Source of the DNA: Bradyrhizobium xenonodulans
GTDB lineage: Bacteria > Pseudomonadota > Alphaproteobacteria > Rhizobiales > Xanthobacteraceae
Reading direction: 5' to 3'
NCBI RefSeq assembly: GCF_027594865.1
Contig: NZ_CP089391.1
Span: 2,386,501-2,450,500 of the forward strand
Length of the DNA: 64,000 bases
A model generated the notes under the pieces. The model saw nothing but the letters and a program-made list of their open reading frames with translations. It searched no databases and was not told the DNA's origin. How positions within the stretch are numbered: position 1 is the stretch's first letter; every line of letters starts with the position of its first letter. Positions 1-10,193 of this stretch are shown piece after piece. The position numbers and the translations under genes are program-made.

Positions 1-983
1 CGCTGCTCCGCCGCACGCTCGGCGGCTATGCACGGCACGTGAACTTCTCTCATGTGATCGTGCTCGGCCTCGGATGCGAGGTGAACCAGATCGGCGGCCT
101 GATGGAAGAGCAGAAGCTCGCCGGACGCCTGCGCGCGATGGACATCCAGGAGGTCGGCGGCACGCGCAAGACGGTGGAGGCGGGCATTGCCTTCGTGCGC
201 GAGGCGCTGGCTGACTCCAACAAGGTGACGCGCGAGTCCGTGCCGGTGAGCGAGCTCACCGTGGCGCTGCAATGCGGCGGCTCGGACGGCTATTCCGGCG
301 TGTCCGCCAACCCCGCGCTGGGCGCCGCCAGCGATCTGATCGTGCGTCACGGCGGCACCGTGATCCTGTCGGAGACGCCCGAGACCTACGGCGCCGAGCA
401 TCTCTTGACGCGCCGCGCCGTCAGCCGCGAGGTAGGCGAGAAGCTGGTCGATCTGATGCGCTGGTGGGACGAATACACGACGCGCGAAGGCGCCGAGATG
501 AACGCCAATCCGAGCCCCGGCAACAAGGCGGGCGGTCTCACCACCATTCTGGAAAAGTCGCTCGGCGCGATGGCGAAGGCCGGCACCACCAACCTCGTCG
601 AGGTGCTGCGCTACGCCGAGCCCATCACCAAGAAGGGTTTCGTGTTCATGGACACGCCCGGCTACGACCCTGTCGCGGCGACGGGGCAGGTCGCGGGGGG
701 AGCCAATCTGGTCTGCTTCACGACGGGGCGCGGCAGCGTGTTCGGCTGCAAGCCGGCGCCGTCGATCAAGCTCGCCACCAACACGCCCATGTACAAGCGC
801 ATGGAAGAGGACATGGACGTCAATTGCGGCACCATCCTCGAAGGCGAAGAGAGCGTCCAGCAGTGCGGCCAGCGCATCTTCGAGCTCATTTTGAAAACGG
901 CTTCGGGCCAGCCCACCAAGAGCGAGAGTTTTGATTTCGGCGGTGCCGAGTTCGCGCCCTGGGTATTAGGGGCGACGATGTGA
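1..983 (+). CDS. UxaA-family altronate/galactarate-type dehydratase, C-terminal part (5' truncated by window edge)
   Basis: The reading frame is open from the first bases of the window and continues upstream, so the GTG at 39 is not taken as a start. The visible residues (about 326) match the large catalytic region of the UxaA family, Fe-dependent dehydratases acting on altronate, galactarate or related sugar acids. Supporting stretches are VLGLGCEVNQI near the beginning, ALQCGGSDGYSG with its conserved Cys and Gly residues, NPSPGNKAGGLTTI, and a tail with GCKPAPSIKLATN. The N-terminal SAF-like part would lie upstream. The substrate cannot be told from the sequence alone. No partner sugar-acid gene is present on the downstream side. 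Confidence 0.8.
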   Translation, partial: LLRRTLGGYARHVNFSHVIVLGLGCEVNQIGGLMEEQKLAGRLRAMDIQEVGGTRKTVEAGIAFVREALADSNKVTRESVPVSELTVALQCGGSDGYSGVSANPALGAASDLIVRHGGTVILSETPETYGAEHLLTRRAVSREVGEKLVDLMRWWDEYTTREGAEMNANPSPGNKAGGLTTILEKSLGAMAKAGTTNLVEVLRYAEPITKKGFVFMDTPGYDPVAATGQVAGGANLVCFTTGRGSVFGCKPAPSIKLATNTPMYKRMEEDMDVNCGTILEGEESVQQCGQRIFELILKTASGQPTKSESFDFGGAEFAPWVLGATM

Positions 984-1036
984 TCGCCGGCGCGTCGTGC
1001 GTCTCGTTGCGGGAATATGCAGGACGAGCAGCGCCT

Positions 1037-1054
1037 CTACGTAGTCATACGTAG
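1037..1054. promoter_or_regulatory. 18-bp inverted repeat upstream of the PAS/chemoreceptor pair
   Basis: CTACGT and ACGTAG form perfect 6-bp arms around a 6-bp spacer, about 120 bp before the PAS gene. The symmetry and position suggest an operator. The half sites resemble sites of LuxR/FixJ-type response regulators, but the identity of any binding protein is inference. Confidence 0.3.
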
Positions 1055-1176
1055 GTGTCATGCCACCGCACGGGTTCCTGTGCTCACGCATGATTAACAG
1101 TTCTTGCCGTAATCCTTAAGCGATGCGAGCTCGACTCCTTTCGGGGGCGTTCGCCCTTCGACAGGATTCGTCAACG

Positions 1177-1698
1177 ATGACGCGTGCGATACGGCCGACC
1201 GGCGTGGAAAATCTCCTCGGTGAGGAGGAGTTGATCGTGTCGAAGACCGATCTCAAGGGCCGCATCACCTACGCCAACGACGTCTTCATCCGCATGGCGA
1301 AATACTCCTACGCCGAGCTGATGGGAGCGCCCCACAGCCTGATCCGCCATCCCGACATGCCGCGCGCCGTCTTCAAGCTGCTCTGGGACACGCTTCAGTC
1401 GAAGCAGGAGATTTTCGCCTACGTCGTCAACCTGGCGAAGGACGGCAGCCATTACTGGGTGTTCGCCCACGTCACGCCGACCTTCGACGAGCGCGGCAAT
1501 GTCGTCGGCTATCACTCCAACCGGCGCAAGCCCGATCCGGCGCAGATCGAGCGCATCAAGCCGATCTACCGGACGCTGTGCGCGGAAGAGGCGCGGCACG
1601 CCAATGCCAAGGACGGCATGCATGCGAGCTTCGATGCGATGGTCGGACTCTTGAAGCAACAAGGTGTCGGTTACGATGAATTTGTGCTCTCTCTCTAA
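1177..1698 (+). CDS. Aer/CetB-like PAS sensor protein
   Basis: This 173-residue soluble protein is essentially one PAS domain of the Aer type that binds FAD and senses redox or energy state. Diagnostic stretches are [49 protein letters not shown] and [10 protein letters not shown]. It has no membrane segment and no signalling domain of its own. The ATG at 1177 is preferred to the upstream ATG at 1123, because homologous PAS proteins begin shortly before the [10 protein letters not shown] segment. Its last 23 bases overlap the start of the chemoreceptor gene, so the two are probably translated together and work as one receptor. FAD binding is inferred from family resemblance. Confidence 0.8.
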   Translation: MTRAIRPTGVENLLGEEELIVSKTDLKGRITYANDVFIRMAKYSYAELMGAPHSLIRHPDMPRAVFKLLWDTLQSKQEIFAYVVNLAKDGSHYWVFAHVTPTFDERGNVVGYHSNRRKPDPAQIERIKPIYRTLCAEEARHANAKDGMHASFDAMVGLLKQQGVGYDEFVLSL

Positions 1699-2980
1699 GG
1701 CGCAGGGAGCGACCGCGCTCGCGTGTGTTCTTGCTGTCGTTGCGTTCGTCCTCTCGCTTCTCGGCGTGACCGGAATCGCCAGTGCAGCGCTGCCCGGCGC
1801 GACGATCGCGCTGCTCGGCATCGCCGTCTGGTGCCAGCATCGCACGGCAGTGGCCGTCGATGAGGTCGCCGATGTCTGCCGCAAGGCGGCGCGCGGCGAT
1901 CTCGAAGCGCGCATCCTGAGCAACCGTCAGGCCGGACGGATCGGGTCGATCCAGAAGTCGGTCAACGACATGCTCGACATCACCGACGCCTATTTGCGCG
2001 AGGCTTCGGCGTCGATGGACTATGCCAGCCGCGGCAAGTATTTCCGAAAGATCCTCGCGCGCGGACTGCCCGGCTCGTTCCGCCGTTCGGCCACCGTCAT
2101 CAATTCCGGCACCGACAGCCTCGGCCGCCGCGTCGTCGAGATCGCGGATCTCGCCAAGCAGTTCGGCACGCATCTCGACGGCGTTGCTGGCACCCTGATG
2201 GGCGCTGCGACCGATCTCGAAGCCGACGCCGGCCAGATGGCGGCCGCGGCCGAGAAGACCAGCCGGCAGACCTCGGGCGTGCGCACCGCCTCCGACCAGG
2301 CCTCGCGCAATGTCGCGACCGTCGCCAGCGCCGCCGAGCAGCTCGCATCCTCGATCGCCGAGATCGGCCGCCAGGTGGCGGGCTCGAGCACGAGCACGGG
2401 CCGCGCAGTGACCGAAGCCAATCGCGCCGGCAACGAGATCCGCACGCTCGCGGACGCCGCGTTGCGGATCGGCGACGTCGTCAAGCTGATCAGCGAGATC
2501 GCCTCGCAGACCAATCTCCTGGCGCTCAATGCCACCATCGAGGCGGCGCGGGCAGGCGAGGCCGGCCGCGGCTTCGCGGTGGTAGCCTCCGAGGTCAAGA
2601 ACCTCGCCAACCAGACCGCGAAGGCCACGGAAGAGATCGGCGCCAAGGTCGGCGAGATGCAGCAATCGACCACCAATTCGGTCGCGGCCGTCGAGGCGAT
2701 CGCGCAGACCATCGCCGAGATCAACGGCATCACCGCCTCGATCGCGACCTCGATCGAGCAGCAGGGCCTTGCGACCCGCGAGATCGCCCGCAACGTCCAG
2801 GAGGCGTCGGCGGGCACCTCGCAGGTCTCCTCCAACGTCACCGGCATCAGCGAAGCCGCCGCCGACACCGGCCGCGTCGCCAGCCGCGTCAACAGTGCCT
2901 CCGAACGCGTCCACGGCGAAGTCGAGACGCTGCGGCGCGAGGTGACGCAGTTTTTGCAGCGGCTGACCTCGGCGGCTTAG
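1676..2980 (+). CDS. Methyl-accepting chemotaxis protein without a large sensor domain (CetA-like)
   Basis: This 434-residue protein has two closely spaced hydrophobic segments near the N-terminus (about residues 10-50) with almost no periplasmic loop. A HAMP-like linker (about 55-110) follows, then a long coiled-coil signalling domain. The hairpin tip is clear: [20 protein letters not shown], followed by [20 protein letters not shown]. The missing ligand domain and the overlap with the PAS gene suggest that the PAS protein supplies the sensory input, as in CetA/CetB of Campylobacter. The ATG at 1676 is chosen over the GTG at 1664 because it shortens the overlap and is a standard codon. Output would be to CheA/CheW, which are not in this window. 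Confidence 0.85.
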   Translation: MNLCSLSKAQGATALACVLAVVAFVLSLLGVTGIASAALPGATIALLGIAVWCQHRTAVAVDEVADVCRKAARGDLEARILSNRQAGRIGSIQKSVNDMLDITDAYLREASASMDYASRGKYFRKILARGLPGSFRRSATVINSGTDSLGRRVVEIADLAKQFGTHLDGVAGTLMGAATDLEADAGQMAAAAEKTSRQTSGVRTASDQASRNVATVASAAEQLASSIAEIGRQVAGSSTSTGRAVTEANRAGNEIRTLADAALRIGDVVKLISEIASQTNLLALNATIEAARAGEAGRGFAVVASEVKNLANQTAKATEEIGAKVGEMQQSTTNSVAAVEAIAQTIAEINGITASIATSIEQQGLATREIARNVQEASAGTSQVSSNVTGISEAAADTGRVASRVNSASERVHGEVETLRREVTQFLQRLTSAA

Positions 2981-3046
2981 GGGCCTCAACGAAAAGCGCG
3001 ACGCGATGGCAGCGGGTGAGGGGGCTCGATCCGTTGGCTCGGAATC

Positions 3047-3123
3047 GTAGGGTGGGCAAAGGCGCACTTGCGCCGTGCCCACGCAACAGAAGCCGTGGGC
3101 ACGCTTCGCTTTGCCCACCCTAC
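3047..3123. repeat. Palindromic dispersed repeat, copy 1
   Basis: GTAGGGTGGGCAAA and TTTGCCCACCCTAC are perfect 14-bp terminal arms. Inside are complementary stretches around GTGCCCAC and GTGGGCAC. It lies in the otherwise non-coding stretch 2981-3281, in which nothing else was recognised. The same arms recur at 19581-19676. Confidence 0.8.
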
Positions 3124-3281
3124 TGTACTGACCTCGGCGGCGTAAGACCGTCGCCGTACCGGATAACGACATAAACGAGATCGGCCCGCACCTTGCATAG
3201 GCACGGTCTGCCCGTTGTTAGTGCTTGATCGCGCTGACATCAGGTGTTCTGCTCAAAAAAGCTGCTGGAGCACCGCACCCC

Positions 3282-6200
3282 GTGTCGATCTACGTCGCAT
3301 TACACCACGTCACGCACTACAAATACGACCGCCCGATCGATCTTGGTCCGCAGACCATTCGGCTGCGGCCGGCGCCGCATACGCGCACGCCGGTCCTGAG
3401 CTATTCGCTCAAGGTCACGCCGGCCAATCATTTCGTGAACTGGCAGCAGGACCCGCAGGGCAATTGGCTCGCCCGCTACGTCTTCCCGGAGAAGACGACC
3501 GAGCTGAAATTCGAGGTCGACTTCACGGCGCAGATGACCGTGGTCAACCCGTTCGACTTCTTCGTCGAGCCCTACGCCGACAGCTTTCCGTTCGACTATC
3601 CGAAGGACCTGAAGACGGAGCTCGCGCCTTATCTCGAGACCGTCAAGCCCGATCGCCTGTTCGCGAAATTTCTCGACACCATCCCGCACGAAGCCCCGAA
3701 CACCGTCAACTTCCTGGTCGACCTCAATCGCGAGCTCCAGAAGCACGTCCGTTACATCATCCGCATGGAGCCCGGCGTGCAGACGCCGGAGGAGACGCTC
3801 GCCTCCGGTGCCGGCTCGTGCCGCGACTCCGCCTGGCTCCTGATCCAGACGCTGCGTCATCTCGGTCTCGCGGCGCGCTTCGTCTCCGGTTACCTGATCC
3901 AGATCCGTCCCGACATCGATCCGATCGAGGGACCGCCGGAAGTCGAGAACGACTTTACCGATCTGCACGCCTGGGCCGAGGTCTATCTGCCGGGCGCAGG
4001 CTGGATCGGCTTCGACGCCACCTCCGGCATGCTCGCAGGCGAGGGGCACATCCCGGTTGCCGCGACGCCGCATTATCGCTCGGCCGCGCCGATCTCGGGC
4101 GGTGCCGGCTTTGCCGAGGTCGAGTTCGAATTCGACATGAGCGTGAAGCGCATCCGCGAGGCACCGCGCATCACCAAGCCGTTTTCCGACGAGTCCTGGA
4201 CGCGGCTCAACGATCTCGGCGAACAGGTCGACGGCGATCTCGCCGCGCAGGACGTCCGGCTCACCATGGGCGGCGAGCCGACCTTCGTCTCGGTCGACGA
4301 TCTCGAAGCGGCCGAGTGGAATACCGAGGCCGTCGGTCCGACCAAGCGCGCGCTCGGCGACGATCTGATCCGCCGCCTGCGGACGCGCTTCGCGCCCGGC
4401 GGCCTGCTGCATTACGGCCAGGGCAAATGGTATCCGGGCGAAAGCCTGCCGCGCTGGGCCTTCGGCCTGTACTGGCGCAAGGACGGCGTGCCGATCTGGA
4501 AGAACGCGGATCTGATCGCCAAGATCGAGAACCCGCGCCGCGCCGAGGTGAAGGACGCCGAGACCTTCGTGGAGGGCACGGCGGCGCGGCTTGGGCTCGA
4601 TCCCGGCTACATCATGCCGGCCTATGAGGACACCGCCTACTGGCTCCAGAAGGAGGCCGAGCTTCCCGTCAACGTCGATCCGTCCGATTCCAAATTATCC
4701 GATCCGGAGGCCCGCGCGCGCATGGCGCGGGTGTTCGACGAGGGCCTCAACACGCCGCGCGGCTTCGTGCTGCCGGTGCAGCGCTGGAACGCGCCGCCGC
4801 GCTGGCGCAGCGAGCGCTGGCAGCTCCGGCGCAATCACCTGTTCCTGATGCCGGGCGATTCGCCGCTCGGCCTGCGCCTGCCACTCGACTCGCTCGGCTA
4901 CGTCCCGCCCAACCAATACCCTTACATCGTCGAACAGGACCCGATGGAGGCGCGGGGCAAGTTGCCGGTGTTCACCCTCCCGGCGCGCCCTGAATCGCCG
5001 CCGCGGCTCGAGCCCGAGCATCTCAACACGTCCGTCCCGGTGCGTACTGCGCTGTCGATCGAGGCCCGCGACGGCGTGCTCTGCGCCTTCATGCCGCCGG
5101 TCGAGCGCATCGAGGATTATCTCGAGATGATCGCTGCGCTCGAAGCGACCGCCGAGGAAATGCAGCTCCAGGTCCATGTCGAGGGCTATCCGCCGCCGTT
5201 CGATCCGCGCATCGAGGTCATCAAGGTGACGCCTGACCCCGGCGTGATCGAGGTCAACGTCCAGCCGGCGAAGAACTGGCGCGAGGCGGTCGACATCACG
5301 GTCGGGCTTTATGAGGATGCCGCAAAGATTCGCCTCGGCGCCAACCGCTTCCTGGTCGACGGCCGCCACACCGGCACGGGCGGCGGCAACCATGTCGTGA
5401 TCGGCGGCTCCTCGCCGCAGGACTCGCCGTTCCTGCGCCGGCCCGATCTGCTCAAGAGTCTCGTGCTATACTGGCAGCGGCATCCGTCACTGTCGTATTT
5501 TTTCTCCGGCCTGTTCATCGGCCCGACCAGCCAGGCGCCGCGCATCGACGAGGCCCGTCACGACAGCATCTACGAGCTCGAGATCGCGCTCTCGCACGTG
5601 CCGCCGCCGGGCACCCAGACGCCGCTGTGGCTGGTGGACCGGCTGTTCCGGCATCTGCTCGTCGACATCACCGGCAACACCCATCGCGCCGAGATCTGCA
5701 TCGACAAGCTCTATTCACCCGATGGGACCACCGGGCGGCTCGGTCTCGTCGAATTCCGCGCGCTTGAAATGCCGCCAGATCCGCGCATGTCGCTGGCGCA
5801 GCAGCTCCTGATCCGCGCACTGATCGCAAAGTTATGGCGCGAGCCGCAGACCGGCAAGTTCGTGCGCTGGGGCACCGCGCTGCATGACCGCTTCATGCTG
5901 CCGCACTTCATCTGGGAAGATTTCCAGGACGTGCTCTCCGAGCTGAAGCACTCCGGCTATGCGTTCGATCCGGAATGGTATCTGGCCCAGCTCGAATTCC
6001 GCTTCCCCGCCTTCGGCCGCATCCATCATGGCGGCGTGACGCTGGAGCTGCGCCAGGCGCTGGAGCCCTGGCACGTGCTGGGCGAGGAGAGCTCGGGTGG
6101 CGGCACGGTGCGTTATGTCGACAGCTCGGTCGAGCGTCTTCAGGTCAAGGCGGAGGGGTTCGTCGAAGGCCGCCACATCATCACGTGCAACGGCCGCCGC

Positions 6201-6551
6201 CTGCCGATGACCGCGACCGGCCGCTCCGGCGAAGCCGTGGCCGCCGTCCGCTTCAAGGCCTGGCAGCCCGCCTCCGGCCTGCACCCGACCATTCCGGTCC
6301 ACGCGCCCCTGACCTTCGACCTGATCGACACCTGGAACGGCCGCTCGCTCGGCGGCTGCGTCTATCACGTCGCCCATCCCGGCGGGCGCAGCTACGAAAC
6401 CAAGCCTGTGAACACCTACGAGGCCGAGGCGCGGCGGCTGGCGCGCTTCCAGGACCACGGCCATACCCCGGGCCCGATGCAGCCGCCGCCCGAGGAACGC
6501 ACAAATGAGTTTCCGCTGACCCTCGACTTGCGGACCCCGCTCCTGCAATGA
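3282..6551 (+). CDS. Transglutaminase-like protein with C-terminal DUF2126 region
   Basis: This is a 1089-residue cytoplasmic protein. The N-terminus has the bacterial transglutaminase N-terminal fold ([15 protein letters not shown]), followed by the catalytic core with Cys in [10 protein letters not shown], His in [11 protein letters not shown] and Asp in GFDATSG. The C-terminal two thirds is the DUF2126 region, with [11 protein letters not shown] and the long [12 protein letters not shown] stretch. The GTG at 3282 fits the usual [15 protein letters not shown] start of this family. It is the first gene of a three-gene operon with an ATP-grasp/alpha-E protein and a second transglutaminase. 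Comparative studies place such sets in peptide modification or amide-bond-forming pathways. The substrate is unknown. Confidence 0.85.
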   Translation: MSIYVALHHVTHYKYDRPIDLGPQTIRLRPAPHTRTPVLSYSLKVTPANHFVNWQQDPQGNWLARYVFPEKTTELKFEVDFTAQMTVVNPFDFFVEPYADSFPFDYPKDLKTELAPYLETVKPDRLFAKFLDTIPHEAPNTVNFLVDLNRELQKHVRYIIRMEPGVQTPEETLASGAGSCRDSAWLLIQTLRHLGLAARFVSGYLIQIRPDIDPIEGPPEVENDFTDLHAWAEVYLPGAGWIGFDATSGMLAGEGHIPVAATPHYRSAAPISGGAGFAEVEFEFDMSVKRIREAPRITKPFSDESWTRLNDLGEQVDGDLAAQDVRLTMGGEPTFVSVDDLEAAEWNTEAVGPTKRALGDDLIRRLRTRFAPGGLLHYGQGKWYPGESLPRWAFGLYWRKDGVPIWKNADLIAKIENPRRAEVKDAETFVEGTAARLGLDPGYIMPAYEDTAYWLQKEAELPVNVDPSDSKLSDPEARARMARVFDEGLNTPRGFVLPVQRWNAPPRWRSERWQLRRNHLFLMPGDSPLGLRLPLDSLGYVPPNQYPYIVEQDPMEARGKLPVFTLPARPESPPRLEPEHLNTSVPVRTALSIEARDGVLCAFMPPVERIEDYLEMIAALEATAEEMQLQVHVEGYPPPFDPRIEVIKVTPDPGVIEVNVQPAKNWREAVDITVGLYEDAAKIRLGANRFLVDGRHTGTGGGNHVVIGGSSPQDSPFLRRPDLLKSLVLYWQRHPSLSYFFSGLFIGPTSQAPRIDEARHDSIYELEIALSHVPPPGTQTPLWLVDRLFRHLLVDITGNTHRAEICIDKLYSPDGTTGRLGLVEFRALEMPPDPRMSLAQQLLIRALIAKLWREPQTGKFVRWGTALHDRFMLPHFIWEDFQDVLSELKHSGYAFDPEWYLAQLEFRFPAFGRIHHGGVTLELRQALEPWHVLGEESSGGGTVRYVDSSVERLQVKAEGFVEGRHIITCNGRRLPMTATGRSGEAVAAVRFKAWQPASGLHPTIPVHAPLTFDLIDTWNGRSLGGCVYHVAHPGGRSYETKPVNTYEAEARRLARFQDHGHTPGPMQPPPEERTNEFPLTLDLRTPLLQ

Positions 6552-6578
6552 GTATGATGGTGGGGCAGGGAGAGGCGC

Positions 6579-9104
6579 ATGGGCGAGGGCGCAGCCGAAG
6601 AGAACGACCAGGCCGGTAAGGCCCAAGGCCCGCGTGAAGGCCAGCGCCGCCTCGCGCAATGGGTCCGCGACTATCGCCGCCTGCCCGGCATTCCCGACGA
6701 GTTCCTGGGACCCGACGGCGCCCCGCGCGCCGTCTGGAGCCGCTTTTTCGACGCCTTCGGCGCGCTGGCGCCCGACGAGGTCGAGCGTCGCTTCGGCATG
6801 GCCGACCGTCACCTCCGCGAAGCCGGCGTCACCTATCGTGCGCCCGGCGACAGCGCCGACCGGCCGTGGTCGATCAGCCATCTGCCGCTACTGATCGACG
6901 AGGCCGACTGGAAGCAATTGTCCGCCGGCATCACCCAGCGCGCCGAGTTGCTCGAGCTCGTGCTGCGCGACATCTATGGCGACGGTCGGCTGGTTGCGGA
7001 AGGCGCGCTGCCGGCGGCCGCGATCGCGGGCAGTCCCGAATATCTCCGCCCCGTCTGTGGCGTCGAGCCGCCGGGCGGGCGCTACCTCTCGCTCTATGCC
7101 GCCGATGTCGGGCGCGGGCCCGACGGCCGCTGGTGGGTGCTCGGCGACCGCACCCAGGCGCCGTCGGGCGCGGGCTATGCGCTGGAGAACCGCCTGGTGC
7201 TCTCGCGCGCCTTCTCCGATCTCTACAAATCGATGAACGTGCCGCGCGTCGCGCCCTTCTTCGAGGCGTTTCGCGACTCGCTTCGCGCACGCGCCGATCG
7301 CGACGAGCCGCGCATCGGCGTGCTCTCCCCCGGCAGTTTCAGCGAAACTTATTTCGAGCACGCGACGCTGGCACGCTATCTCGGCTTCCTCTTGGTCGAG
7401 GGCGATGATCTCGCCGTCAGCGACAACCGCATCCACATCCGCACGGTTGCGGGGCTGAAGCGGCTCGACGTGCTCTTGCGCCGCGTCGATTCCAATTCGC
7501 TCGACCCGCTCGAGCTCGATGCCTCCTCGCATCTCGGCGTACCCGGTCTGATCGACGTGCTGCGCAAGGACGGCGTCGTCGTCGCCAACATGCCGGGTTC
7601 CGGCGTGCTGGAGGCGCGCGCGCTGCTCGGCTTCCTGCCGGCGCTCAGCCGTCGCCTGCTCGGCGAAGAGTTGAAGATGCCGCACATCGCGACCTGGTGG
7701 TGCGGCCAGCGCACCGCGCGTGACGAGATATTGTCGCGGCTCGACGAGGTCGCGATCGAAGGCGCTTACCGCCGCGGCGTGCCCGGCTTCGACAGCAACG
7801 GTCCGGTGCTCGCCAGCGAGCTCGACGCCGGTGGGCGCCAGCGCCTGGTCGACGCCATCAATGCGCGCGGCATGGACTATGTCGGCCAGGAGGTGGTGCG
7901 GCTTTCGACCATGCCGGTGTGGGAGCAGGGGCAGCTCACGCCGCGTCCCTTCGTGCTGCGCGTGTTCGCGGCCGCCACGCCCGACGGCTGGGCCATCATG
8001 CCCGGCGGCTTCTGCCGCATCGCCGAGAAGGCGGATGCACGCGCGGTGTCGATGGGCGACGGCGCCCGCGCCGCCGACGTCTGGGTCGTCTCGGACAAGA
8101 AGGTCTCGACCGCGACGCTGCTGCCGGCGACCGACAAGGTGCGCATCCGCCGCATCGCCGGCGTGCTGCCGAGCCGTGCCGCCGACAATCTGTTCTGGCT
8201 CGGCCGCTATCTCGAACGCGCCGAGGCGACGCTGCGGCTGGTGCGCGCGCTGGGCTCGCCGAGCGGGCCCAACAAGGGCACCGCGGCCTCGCTGCAATCG
8301 GCCGAGCGCATCCAGCGCCTGCTGGTGGCCTGGGGCGCGATCTCGCAAGCCTCGCGCACGGCGCCCGGGCGCATCGTCGCCGAAGCGCTGCAGAGCGAGG
8401 CGCGTTTCGGCTCGGCGCTGTCGCTGGTGCGCGCGGCACAGCGCACCGCGACATCCTTGCGCGAGCGGCTGTCGCCCGATGCCTGGCAGGTCATCACCGA
8501 GATGGCCGAGCGCCTCGCTTACGAGGTCGAGGACGACGACAGCGTGGTGAGTGCGGCCGAGCTGACGTTGCAGGAGCTTGCAAGCTTCGCAGGCCTTGCG
8601 CAGGAGAACATGAACCGCGCCGCCGGCTGGCGCTTCCTCGATATCGGCCGCCGCACCGAGCGCGCCATCAACACCACGCGTTTCGCGCGCCAGTTTGCCT
8701 ATGACGAAGCCGGCGATGAGGATCTCGACATCCTGCTGACGCTGGTGGATTCCCAGATCAGCTATCGCTCGCGCTATCTGCTGGCGCCGATCCTGGCACC
8801 GGTGCGCGACCTCGCCGTGCTCGATCCCTATAATCCGCGCTCGGTGGCGTTCCAGGTGACGACGCTGAACGAGCACATCGCGGCCTTGCCGAGCCTGAAG
8901 GAGCACGGCCTGATCGAGCAGCCGCAGCGGCTCGCGGTCGCGGTGCAGGCGATGCTGGCCACCGCCGAGGCCGAGAAGCTCGAGGTCAAGACGCTGTTCT
9001 CGCTGGAGCAGGACCTGCTCAGCCTCGCCGAGGCGATCGGGCTGCACTACTTCCCGCATGGTCCCAATGCCAGCCGGCCGGAAAAGCTGACGGGGTTGGC
9101 GTGA
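6579..9104 (+). CDS. Circularly permuted ATP-grasp / alpha-E domain fusion protein
   Basis: This 841-residue protein has two parts. Residues about 60-510 form a circularly permuted ATP-grasp module (DUF404/DUF407), with RYLSLYAADVGRGPDGRWWV, LVEGDDLAVSDNRIHIRTV and a nucleotide-site-like PGGFCRIAE. The last roughly 310 residues are an alpha-E (DUF403) domain starting at SRAADNLFWLGRYLERAEAT. In many genomes these parts are separate adjacent genes; here they are fused. ATP-grasp enzymes of this class are predicted amidoligases or peptide-bond-forming enzymes. It lies 27 bp after the DUF2126 gene and overlaps the next gene by 4 bp, so translational coupling is likely. The reaction product is not known. 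Confidence 0.85.
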   Translation: MGEGAAEENDQAGKAQGPREGQRRLAQWVRDYRRLPGIPDEFLGPDGAPRAVWSRFFDAFGALAPDEVERRFGMADRHLREAGVTYRAPGDSADRPWSISHLPLLIDEADWKQLSAGITQRAELLELVLRDIYGDGRLVAEGALPAAAIAGSPEYLRPVCGVEPPGGRYLSLYAADVGRGPDGRWWVLGDRTQAPSGAGYALENRLVLSRAFSDLYKSMNVPRVAPFFEAFRDSLRARADRDEPRIGVLSPGSFSETYFEHATLARYLGFLLVEGDDLAVSDNRIHIRTVAGLKRLDVLLRRVDSNSLDPLELDASSHLGVPGLIDVLRKDGVVVANMPGSGVLEARALLGFLPALSRRLLGEELKMPHIATWWCGQRTARDEILSRLDEVAIEGAYRRGVPGFDSNGPVLASELDAGGRQRLVDAINARGMDYVGQEVVRLSTMPVWEQGQLTPRPFVLRVFAAATPDGWAIMPGGFCRIAEKADARAVSMGDGARAADVWVVSDKKVSTATLLPATDKVRIRRIAGVLPSRAADNLFWLGRYLERAEATLRLVRALGSPSGPNKGTAASLQSAERIQRLLVAWGAISQASRTAPGRIVAEALQSEARFGSALSLVRAAQRTATSLRERLSPDAWQVITEMAERLAYEVEDDDSVVSAAELTLQELASFAGLAQENMNRAAGWRFLDIGRRTERAINTTRFARQFAYDEAGDEDLDILLTLVDSQISYRSRYLLAPILAPVRDLAVLDPYNPRSVAFQVTTLNEHIAALPSLKEHGLIEQPQRLAVAVQAMLATAEAEKLEVKTLFSLEQDLLSLAEAIGLHYFPHGPNASRPEKLTGLA

Positions 9105-9979
9105 TCTACGACATCCGGCACGTCACCACCTACGAATACGAGAGCCCGGTCAGCTTTGCCCGCTGCACGCTGCGGCTGGAGCCGAGAGGCGGCAATGGCC
9201 AGGAGCTGATCTCGCACCATGTCGAGATCCGTCCGCGCCCGGCCGAACGAAATATCCGGCGCGATTTCTTCGGCACGCTGACCGAGAGCGTGGTGATCGA
9301 AGCCGCGCATCGCAATCTGCGCATCGATTCACGTTCGCGTGTCTCGATCTCGCGCAAGCCGCCGGCGCGCGATGCTGCAAGTCCGCCGTGGGAGAACATC
9401 CGCGACATCGCGTTCGAGGCGACGAGCCTCGGGCCTGCCTCGCCGGTCGGCTATGTCTTTGCGAGCCCGCTGGTGCCGGTGCTGCGTCCGGTCAGTGCTT
9501 ACGCGGCGACGAGCTTTGCGCCCGGTGTCGGTATCCTCAAAGGCGCGGTCGATCTCATGCATCGCATCCGCACCGAATTCCGCTATGATCCCAAGGCCAC
9601 CGTAATCTCGACGCCGCTCGGCGAAGTCTTCGACAAGCGTCATGGCGTCTGCCAGGATTTTGCCCATGTGATGATCGCGGGGCTGCGCGGGCTCGGTCTG
9701 CCGGCGGCCTATGTCAGCGGATATCTGCGCACCATTCCGCCGGCGGGTCAGCCGCGTCTGCAAGGTGCCGACGCCACCCACGCCTGGGTATCGCTGTGGT
9801 GCGGGGCGGAGCTTGGCTGGGTCGATTTCGATCCGACCAACGATCTCCTCGTTGCCAACGACCATATCGTGCTCGCGGTTGCGCGCGACTTCTCCGACGT
9901 CTCGCCGGTCGACGGCATCATCGTCGGCTCGCCGAAGCAGAAGCTCGGCGTCGCCGTGGACGTGCTGCTGGTCGAATAA
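9101..9979 (+). CDS. Transglutaminase family protein (small, third gene of ATP-grasp operon)
   Basis: This 292-residue protein starts at a GTG that overlaps the stop of the ATP-grasp gene (GTGA). The N-terminal beta domain (YDIRHVTTYEYESPVSFA) and the catalytic triad are both visible: Cys in HGVCQDFAHVM, His in DATHAWVSLW and Asp in DFDPTNDL. The fold is papain-like, and members act as transglutaminases or cysteine proteases. It completes the typical triad of DUF2126 protein, ATP-grasp/alpha-E and transglutaminase. An Anbu proteasome-like peptidase often neighbours such sets, but none follows here. Confidence 0.88.
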   Translation: MIYDIRHVTTYEYESPVSFARCTLRLEPRGGNGQELISHHVEIRPRPAERNIRRDFFGTLTESVVIEAAHRNLRIDSRSRVSISRKPPARDAASPPWENIRDIAFEATSLGPASPVGYVFASPLVPVLRPVSAYAATSFAPGVGILKGAVDLMHRIRTEFRYDPKATVISTPLGEVFDKRHGVCQDFAHVMIAGLRGLGLPAAYVSGYLRTIPPAGQPRLQGADATHAWVSLWCGAELGWVDFDPTNDLLVANDHIVLAVARDFSDVSPVDGIIVGSPKQKLGVAVDVLLVE

Positions 9980-10193
9980 AGCGGCCTTGCCGAACCGTTG
10001 GCCGCCGTCAAGGGATACCGAGCTGCTGCCGCAACCGTGATGCCGCACAGCACAACCAGAAACATATTTCCGTAATCTCGTCCCGGGGTTTGGTCACTTG
10101 GCCCAAGATGGGCTATGCTGGCCATTGCGTCGAGGACACGAATGAGACGTCGGGAGTTGGCGTGGGACACCACCGACAAGCGGGGCCGCATCC

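Noticed and set aside
3215..4627. Long open frame overlapping the DUF2126 gene in another frame
   Set aside because: Arg/Pro-rich shadow frame typical of GC-rich DNA, with no family similarity.
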